Assembly (NCBI GenBank): GCA_012520135.1
Contig: JAAYOX010000233.1
Span: 1 to 12,722 of the forward strand
Direction: 5' to 3'
Origin: Clostridia bacterium
GTDB lineage: Bacteria > Bacillota > DULZ01
Length of the DNA: 12,722 nucleotides
Positions 5,787 to 12,722 of the stretch are shown one piece after another. Every line of letters starts with the position of its first letter. Positions within the stretch are counted from its first letter, which is position 1. The notes beneath the pieces were generated by a model. It saw only the letters and a list, made by a program, of their open reading frames with translations. It was not told the DNA's origin and ran no database searches. The position numbers and the translations under genes are program-made.

Positions 5787-6851
5787 TTACTTTCCTGCTT
5801 TGTTATGTTCTGCAAGAGTACGAGAAAAAATGTGAGAACCGTTTCCGTTAGGATCAACCTTAAAGAACAAATAATCTACATCGGCCGGGTAAAGGGCTGC
5901 CTCCAAAGAGGCTTTTCCCGGTGAGGCAATAGGACCGGGAGGAAGCCCTGGGTATTTATAAGTATTATAGGGTGATTCAATTTCCAGATCTTTATTCAAT
6001 AGTACTTCTCTTGGTTCATCTAACAAATACTGTACCGTAGCGCAGGATTGCAACAACCAATTTTGTTGCAGGCGGTTATAGAAAACGCCGGCAATAATTT
6101 TTCTTTCCTCATCTAACTTGGCTTCACGTTCCACAATAGACGCCATTGTTACCAATTCTAACGTGGATAAGCCTAATTCCTGCTGGCGCTGGCGGTATTC
6201 GTCATTATAGATCTGCTCAAAACGCCTGAGCATCATGGCAATAATGTCTTTTGAAGTAGCACCGGCTCTTACTTCATAAGTATCGGGGAAAAGAAACCCT
6301 TCCAACCGTTTAGGTCCCTCAGGAATATCTATTAAAAAATCGTAGTCAAACCGGTGATGGGCCGCAGTCTCCAGGAATTCTTCTGCTGTGACCAGCCCGG
6401 TGGCCTCAATTCTTTGAGCAATCTGCTCCAGATTTAAACCTTCCGGTATAGTAAACCTTACAGTTGCCACCGAGCCACCCTTAGTTAGAGCGGAGGCGAT
6501 TTCTTCCACAGTCCAAGCTGCATCCAAGAAATAGGTACCGGCCTTTAAATCCTGACTGATTCCTTTGAGCCGGGTATAGTAATAAAAAGCTTTAGGATGG
6601 CGAATTAACTCTTTTTGTGCCAATAATTCAGCAATAGTGCTAGGACTGCTTCCTAGGGGTATTTCAACTTCAACCACCATGGATTTAGCTGAATAGGGTT
6701 TTAAATAACTGGTAGCAGTCAGATAAGAGCTTGCCAGAATGATCGCTAACAGTATTGCGGGCACCAACCAATTTACCCTTCTTTTTCTTTTTTTTCTGAT
6801 TTTCCGCTGGTTCTTTGGTACCCCCGGCTCTTGTTTGGTATTCAAACCCAT
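5787..6851 (-). CDS. mltG: Endolytic murein transglycosylase MltG (YceG-like)
   Basis: Cleaves nascent peptidoglycan strands at the outer membrane face and is thought to set glycan chain length. Residues 1-26 are very basic (IRKKRKRR), then one membrane helix at about 27-47, then the extracytoplasmic part. A LysM-like region (IPEGLNLEQIAQRI) precedes the catalytic YceG domain. The expected catalytic Glu is Glu241 in MASIVEREA. GFLFPDTYEV, AGVFYNRL, YNTYKYPGLPPGPIASPG and the final HIFSRTLAEHN are family hallmarks. In LQSCATVQY a Cys (about 270) takes a place where I would expect Asp. The start is uncertain: ATG 6851 has GGTGA at -10 to -6, while GTG 6860 and TTG 6863 have no visible binding site. 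It has its own promoter and precedes the U32 gene. Confidence 0.93.
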   Translation of the reverse strand: MGLNTKQEPGVPKNQRKIRKKRKRRVNWLVPAILLAIILASSYLTATSYLKPYSAKSMVVEVEIPLGSSPSTIAELLAQKELIRHPKAFYYYTRLKGISQDLKAGTYFLDAAWTVEEIASALTKGGSVATVRFTIPEGLNLEQIAQRIEATGLVTAEEFLETAAHHRFDYDFLIDIPEGPKRLEGFLFPDTYEVRAGATSKDIIAMMLRRFEQIYNDEYRQRQQELGLSTLELVTMASIVEREAKLDEERKIIAGVFYNRLQQNWLLQSCATVQYLLDEPREVLLNKDLEIESPYNTYKYPGLPPGPIASPGKASLEAALYPADVDYLFFKVDPNGNGSHIFSRTLAEHNKAGK

Positions 6852-6878
6852 TCTCCTCACCAAGTTATTAATAACAAT

Positions 6879-6907
6879 ATTGTACCCCTATAGGCAAAAA
6901 CCGACAA
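6879..6907 (-). promoter_or_regulatory. Promoter of mltG
   Basis: On the minus strand TTGTCG (6907-6902), a 17-base spacer, and TACAAT (6884-6879) form a good sigma-A promoter. It lies directly after the terminator at 6918-6942, so mltG can be transcribed separately from ruvX and the DUF1292 gene. The 5' leader would be only about 20 bases. Confidence 0.75.
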
Positions 6908-6917
6908 CTATCACCTT

Positions 6918-6942
6918 AAAAAGCCGCCTACAATAAGGCGGC
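6918..6942 (-). terminator. Terminator after the DUF1292 gene and the inverted-repeat element
   Basis: GCCGCCT and AGGCGGC form a 7-bp stem with a 6-base loop, followed on the minus strand by five T. It lies 324 bases after the DUF1292 stop, so the transcript would include the whole inverted-repeat region as a 3' tail. Confidence 0.82.
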
Positions 6943-6963
6943 ATCAGGCTGCAGGCAAAGGCT

Positions 6964-7212
6964 AAATCGATGTTAATCGAAGGGCTGAATTGGAGCCAAA
7001 ATCAAAAGAGCGAAGGAGCCTGGACAGACTTCAGTCGTCGGTGGTCGGTCATCGGGTAGTAGCCCCGCATGGATTTAATGTTAACTGCAATTCAGGCAAA
7101 AGACCCTGGAGTATAGCATGCAAACCCGAAGACTGACCACTGACACCTGACAACTGCTTTTGAGCTCATCCCCAAACCGGGCTCCTCTGAAGCCCACGAT
7201 TAATATCGATTT
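6964..7212. repeat. About 250-bp imperfect inverted-repeat non-coding element
   Basis: This is most of the 403-base gap between mltG and the DUF1292 gene, and I see no convincing gene in it. Three nested pairs of arms are visible. The outer pair is AAATCGATGTTAATCG (6964-6979) with CGATTAATATCGATTT (7197-7212), 15 of 16 matching. The middle pair is AGGAGCCTGG (7014-7023) with CCGGGCTCCT (7177-7186), 9 of 10. The inner pair is 7037-7057 with 7124-7144, 18 of 21. GGGCT (6982-6986) also pairs with AGCCC (7191-7195). The whole could fold into one long interrupted hairpin with a loop of about 66 bases. It may be a MITE- or REP-like repeat or a structured RNA. There is no transposase and no visible target duplication. 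Confidence 0.65.
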
Positions 7213-7266
7213 GGTTTTAAGCGGCTTTCGATAGGCAGAAGTCTACTACAATGAGTTGGCTAGGCC

Positions 7267-7521
7267 TTAAGCCTCTGCCAACGCTTCCCAGACTTGGACA
7301 ACCATGTCCCACTCTTCGTCATCTTCAATTTCGAACAGGAATTCTTCACCTTCGGCATTAACCTCAACCTTTAATACCAAGGCTTCCTCAGCATCCTCAT
7401 CGTTAGGAGCCAGAACCGCATATTTTTGCCCTTCTACTTCAAAAGCATCTAATACGGTAAAACTAAAGACTGTCCCTTCCTCATCAACTAGTTCAATGAT
7501 ATTACCATCCATTTCACTCAT
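7267..7521 (-). CDS. DUF1292 (YrzB-like) acidic protein
   Basis: An 84-residue, strongly acidic protein: MSEMDGNIIELVDEEGTVFSFTVLDAFEVEGQKYAVLAP, an acidic run NDEDAEEA, a beta hairpin (LVLKVEV...EFLFEIEDDEEWDMVVQVWEAL). This is the DUF1292 family, represented by Bacillus YrzB, whose function is unknown to me. It regularly sits between ruvX (yrrK) and mltG (yrrL), as here. I chose the ATG at 7521 because GGAAAGGGTGA lies just upstream; an ATG at 7548 would add nine residues but has a poorly spaced site. It lies 59 bases after ruvX with no promoter visible, so co-transcription with ruvX is likely. Confidence 0.88.
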   Translation of the reverse strand: MSEMDGNIIELVDEEGTVFSFTVLDAFEVEGQKYAVLAPNDEDAEEALVLKVEVNAEGEEFLFEIEDDEEWDMVVQVWEALAEA

Positions 7522-7580
7522 TTGTTTCACCCTTTCCAAAATTTCCATACCTAATCTTACTTATCTTACTTAACAGTATC

Positions 7581-8009
7581 TCATCTGTCAAACTTTTTAG
7601 TAGAGAGTTGGTCCAAATATCCCTGGAGAATTACGCTGGCCGCTAATTTATCAATGACCTTTTTCCTTTTAGCCCGGCTGACATCAGCGTCAATCAACAT
7701 CCGCTCTGCTGTTACTGTAGTCAGCCGTTCATCTTCCAAGACAACGGGAAGGTTGAACCTGTCCTCCAAAAGAGTTTTAAAGGCTAATACCTTCTCTCCC
7801 TGGGGTCCTATAGTCCCGTTCATATTTTTAGGAAGCCCTACTACCAGCAGTTCTACTTGGTAGCTTTCAATTAGCTGCTGCAATTGCTCCAAATCAGTTT
7901 CATCGTCAAGACGTTTAATGGTAGTAATCCCCTGGGCCGTTAGGCCTAAAGGATCACTGACCGCTACTCCTATGGTTTTGTCACCAATATCTAATCCCAT
8001 AATGCGCAC
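7581..8009 (-). CDS. ruvX: Putative Holliday junction resolvase / YqgF nuclease RuvX
   Basis: A 142-residue RNase H-fold protein of the YqgF/YrrK family. The first strand carries [16 protein letters not shown], with the conserved Asp expected to bind metal. [15 protein letters not shown] is in the middle, [14 protein letters not shown] follows, and [18 protein letters not shown] closes with the second acidic site. Proteins of this family have been called Holliday junction resolvases and, in E. coli, linked to 16S rRNA 5' end processing; which applies here is not visible. The start is GTG 8009, giving the usual MRIMGLDIG opening, with GGGG about eight bases upstream; TTG 8015 is possible. A terminator-like hairpin lies just upstream and I see no new promoter. 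Confidence 0.93.
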   Translation of the reverse strand: MRIMGLDIGDKTIGVAVSDPLGLTAQGITTIKRLDDETDLEQLQQLIESYQVELLVVGLPKNMNGTIGPQGEKVLAFKTLLEDRFNLPVVLEDERLTTVTAERMLIDADVSRAKRKKVIDKLAASVILQGYLDQLSTKKFDR

Positions 8010-8033
8010 AGTCAATACCCCGATTCAAGTAGG

Positions 8034-8061
8034 GAAAAACCTCATACATAATGTATGAGGT
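8034..8061 (-). terminator. Terminator between ireB and ruvX
   Basis: On the minus strand ACCTCATAC and GTATGAGGT form a 9-bp stem with a 5-base loop, followed by TTTTT. It lies seven bases after the ireB stop. Because no promoter is visible before ruvX, it probably works partially, lowering expression of ruvX and DUF1292 relative to alaS and ireB. Confidence 0.82.
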
Positions 8062-8068
8062 TAAATCA

Positions 8069-8329
8069 CTACTCTATTTTTAAATAATATCTAAGTAATT
8101 CTTCCAGCAGTTCATCCCGCTCAAGTTTCCTGATCAGATTACGTGCGTTATTATGACTGGTAACATATGCAGGATCTCCGGACAAAAGGTAGCCCACAAG
8201 CTGGTTAATGGGATTATACCCTTTTTCCTGTAAGGCCTGATAAACAGCAACCAATACTTCTTTCGCTTCAGGCATGTCTTCCTTATTCACTTTAAACATC
8301 ATCGTATGCTCAAGGTTACCTTTAGTCAC
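8069..8329 (-). CDS. ireB: IreB family regulatory phosphoprotein (YrzL, DUF965)
   Basis: An 86-residue cytoplasmic protein of the IreB family. In Enterococcus faecalis IreB is phosphorylated by the PASTA kinase IreK and controls intrinsic cephalosporin resistance through cell-wall metabolism. Family hallmarks are MMFKVNKED near the start, [56 protein letters not shown] Thr near the N-terminus (GNLEHT) matches the region phosphorylated in IreB. I chose the GTG at 8329 because GGAGGTGG lies four bases upstream; the ATG at 8347 would put this site inside the gene. It follows alaS by 80 bases that hold a strong stem-loop, and mltG lies three genes downstream, which suits a cell-wall link. Confidence 0.92.
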   Translation of the reverse strand: MTKGNLEHTMMFKVNKEDMPEAKEVLVAVYQALQEKGYNPINQLVGYLLSGDPAYVTSHNNARNLIRKLERDELLEELLRYYLKIE

Positions 8330-8351
8330 AATCCCACCTCCATACATGGTA

Positions 8352-8380
8352 CCTATGTTGTAGTTTCGCTACAACACAGG
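8352..8380 (-). promoter_or_regulatory. 12-bp stem-loop in front of ireB
   Basis: In minus-strand RNA CCUGUGUUGUAG pairs with CUACAACAUAGG over 12 bp, with one G-U pair and a CGAAA loop. No U run follows, so it is not an intrinsic terminator. It ends about ten bases before the ireB ribosome binding site. It could shape RNA processing or translation of ireB, or be an operator-like palindrome. The single G-U pair favours RNA. Confidence 0.6.
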
Positions 8381-8409
8381 CAATCCCTTCTTGCTTTCAT
8401 GGCTTTTTT

Positions 8410-11244
<2,835 letters not shown>

Positions 11245-11279
11245 TTATTGTGCAGGGGTTTAAGCAAAAACTGACATTA

Positions 11280-12338
11280 CTACTGCTTTTCCCCGGCTAA
11301 GGCCCAGCTTACTATTAAATGCTTCCATAAAACTCGTAGAGTGACGGTAACAGGTACCGCCAAGAGCATGCCGATAACTCCATAGATTTTGTTTCCCAGC
11401 AGCAACACAAAGATTACCCAGACAGGATGAAGCCCCACACTGGAACCGATAATTTTTGGCGATAAAATATTACTTTCCAATTGCTGAACAATAAAGATTA
11501 CTGCCAACGCACCTATGGCCTGACTTTTGGAATGAAGAATTCCTACGGCAAAGGCAGGCACTGCCCCGATAATAGGCCCAAAATAGGGAATGATATCCAC
11601 GACACCAACAATAATACCCAACAGGAAAGGGAAATCCAAACCAATGATAAAGAAACCGGTTGAAGTTAATAATCCCACGGTGAAAGCTACCAGCAAGTGA
11701 CCTTTAATGTAACGGATTAATTGAACATCAATTTCTTCCCATAAATCGACCACTTTCGTTCCCCACTTAGGGGGCAGCATTCCCAATAATCGCCGGGCAG
11801 TGCATCCTTCATCTCTCAAAATAAAATAGGTTAGTACAGGAGCAATTAAAATACTGAAAATGTAGGAAAAAACGCTTAGAATTCCATTAATCACTTGTCC
11901 GGTAGTCTCCGTCAAAACAGCCTCAACCCGGTTGAGGGCCAGATCCACTTCCTGCCTGATGGTAAAAGGAATGTCAATTCGCCGGTAATCATTATAAAAG
12001 CTCTGCAAGGTTTCTTGTGCCTGGTTGGTATAAGCGGGAATTGAAAGCATGAGCACTTCCAATTGCCGCCAAAACAGAGGGAAAAGATAGATCACTCCCA
12101 GCAACACTACAGCCCCTAACAGGAAATAAGTCAGCATAATCGCTCCTGTTCTGGTAAAGCCTTTTTCCTGCCAATATTCTACAATAGGGTTTAAGATATA
12201 GGCCAAAACTGACGCCAGTATAAACGGTATTAAAATAGACCGGATCCAATAGATAAATAAGATAACCAGGATAACTGCCAGGACTATCGTGAGCCAATGC
12301 CAGACTTTCGGTGCTATTTTGATCGCCAAATCCCACAC
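11280..12338 (-). CDS. AI-2E family (YrrI/PerM-like) membrane protein
   Basis: A 352-residue integral membrane protein of the AI-2E transporter family, with about seven or eight hydrophobic helices. The layout is typical: two helices at the start (IVLAVILVILFIYWI, ILIPFILASVLAYILNPIV), a helix with LGAVVLLGVIYLFPLF, a soluble amphipathic stretch at about 90-145, and a C-terminal bundle with IIVGVVDIIPYFGPIIGAVPA and the motif QQLESNILSPKIIGSSVGLHPVWVI. Members include TqsA, PerM and Bacillus YrrI, which lies next to alaS there as well. The family name is historic; ion antiport or other transport has been shown for some members, so no substrate is claimed. The start is a GTG with GAGGGG very close; a TTG three codons later is better spaced. 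Confidence 0.9.
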   Translation of the reverse strand: MWDLAIKIAPKVWHWLTIVLAVILVILFIYWIRSILIPFILASVLAYILNPIVEYWQEKGFTRTGAIMLTYFLLGAVVLLGVIYLFPLFWRQLEVLMLSIPAYTNQAQETLQSFYNDYRRIDIPFTIRQEVDLALNRVEAVLTETTGQVINGILSVFSYIFSILIAPVLTYFILRDEGCTARRLLGMLPPKWGTKVVDLWEEIDVQLIRYIKGHLLVAFTVGLLTSTGFFIIGLDFPFLLGIIVGVVDIIPYFGPIIGAVPAFAVGILHSKSQAIGALAVIFIVQQLESNILSPKIIGSSVGLHPVWVIFVLLLGNKIYGVIGMLLAVPVTVTLRVLWKHLIVSWALAGEKQ

Positions 12339-12360
12339 CCCTCTTAACCGGGAAAACAGT

Positions 12361-12385
12361 AAAAAAGAGGGATAGATGATCCCTC
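12361..12385 (-). terminator. Terminator after the YtxH-like gene
   Basis: GAGGGAT (12367-12373) pairs with ATCCCTC (12379-12385) in a 7-bp stem with a 5-base loop, followed on the minus strand by TTTTTT. The stem includes the stop codon of the YtxH-like gene. It separates that gene from the AI-2E-type gene, for which I see no promoter, so some read-through is likely. Confidence 0.85.
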
Positions 12386-12578
12386 ACTTTTTTCGGGCAA
12401 TACCCTTTACTCCCTCTCGTGCCTCGTTCATCATTTTTTCCGCTTGAACTCGCATTTTGCTCATTTGTTGCGACATCTCCTCAGTCGCCATTTTCTTAAC
12501 GGGAGATCCCATCATCTTGGCGATTAAACCGCCAATGATGCCGCCTGTAATAATACCACGCCAAAATCCCATTGCCAT
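12384..12578 (-). CDS. YtxH-like small membrane protein
   Basis: A 64-residue protein with a glycine-rich hydrophobic N-terminus (GFWRGIITGGIIGGLIAKMMGS, about 4-25) followed by a charged helix with many Met, Lys, Glu and Arg (VKKMATEEMSQQMSKMRVQAEKMMNEAREG). This is the pattern of YtxH-type proteins, general-stress-associated in Bacillus, although the family is defined loosely. The ATG has AGGAGG nine bases upstream. It lies 22 bases after the stop of the partial gene at the window edge, so the two are probably co-transcribed, and it ends in a terminator. Confidence 0.72.
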   Translation of the reverse strand: MAMGFWRGIITGGIIGGLIAKMMGSPVKKMATEEMSQQMSKMRVQAEKMMNEAREGVKGIARKK

Positions 12579-12600
12579 ATTATAATACCTCCTGTTAAAT

Positions 12601-12722
12601 CTAGGTTCCGTTTCCTAAGGCAACTAGACTACCGTCTTCGTCAACTTGATAAATCCGATTTTGACAATCATATTCTACAAAACAGTTCCAGCAGTAGTAT
12701 TGATCTACATTAATTTTGCCTA
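12601..12722 (-). CDS. C-terminal part of a small CxxC protein (partial)
   Basis: Only the last 39 codons are in the window. They include QYYCWNCFVEYDC, then a beta-strand-like tail ending EDGSLVALGNGT. The YYCWNC motif suggests the second half of a zinc ribbon whose first Cys pair would lie outside the window. Small proteins of this type occur in Clostridia, but I know of no assigned function. The stop is TAG at 12601-12603, and the YtxH-like gene follows. Confidence 0.7.
   Translation of the reverse strand, partial: GKINVDQYYCWNCFVEYDCQNRIYQVDEDGSLVALGNGT

Noticed and set aside
5756..5857. 34-residue N-terminal extension of the U32 protein
   Set aside because: It overlaps mltG, is untypical for the family, and ATG 5755 has AGGAGG and the standard MPKPELLAPAGN opening.
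6943..7266. CRISPR array or tRNA in the long gap
   Set aside because: No direct repeats with regular spacers and no cloverleaf; the repeats are inverted and nested.

Overview
The window looks like chromosome from a spore-forming, probably anaerobic member of the Firmicutes (Clostridia, Peptococcaceae-like). The reasons are an intact pro-sigma-K gene, the conserved Firmicutes run alaS - ireB - ruvX - DUF1292 - mltG - U32, strong AGGAGG-type ribosome binding sites with frequent TTG and GTG starts, sigma-A-type promoters, and a likely selenocysteine codon. Base composition is moderate and even. I see no transposase, integrase, phage gene, tRNA, rRNA or CRISPR array. Placement below class level is inference.

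Layout. Positions 1-1407 (minus) hold a yqeG-type HAD phosphatase followed by aroE, and perhaps the first codons of the next gene. Positions 1562-2272 (plus) hold sigK, the only plus-strand gene; it shares a two-way terminator with the convergent redox group. Positions 2295-3843 (minus) hold, in order of transcription, a promoter, a small HesB/IscA-like gene interrupted by an in-frame UGA, a membrane-anchored thioredoxin-like protein, and CcdA. The UGA is followed by a SECIS-like hairpin, so I read this gene as a 94-residue selenoprotein. A conventional gene caller would miss it or call it broken. Positions 3926-4384 (minus) hold an unrecognised cysteine-containing protein with its own terminator.

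Positions 4529-11244 (minus) are the alaS cluster. A consensus promoter and a short leader with a terminator precede alaS; then come ireB, ruvX, DUF1292, a 400-base non-coding stretch, mltG with its own promoter, and a U32 (TrhP/YrrO-like) protein. The cluster is punctuated: there is a strong stem-loop in front of ireB, a terminator between ireB and ruvX, and another before mltG. Positions 11280-12722 (minus) hold an AI-2E/YrrI-type membrane protein, a small YtxH-like protein and the C-terminal part of a small Cys-containing protein.

How it fits together. The alaS cluster joins translation (AlaRS, tRNA modification), cell-wall synthesis and its control (MltG, IreB) and DNA metabolism (RuvX). 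The redox group suggests electrons passed across the membrane by CcdA to an extracytoplasmic thioredoxin, with a cytoplasmic selenoprotein made from the same promoter region.

The points most worth attention are the UGA-containing HesB-like gene and its SECIS-like hairpin (3516-3800), the alaS leader (11098-11209), which lacks recognisable T-box hallmarks, and the long inverted-repeat non-coding element (6964-7212), whose arm mismatches are mostly G-U wobbles if read as plus-strand RNA.
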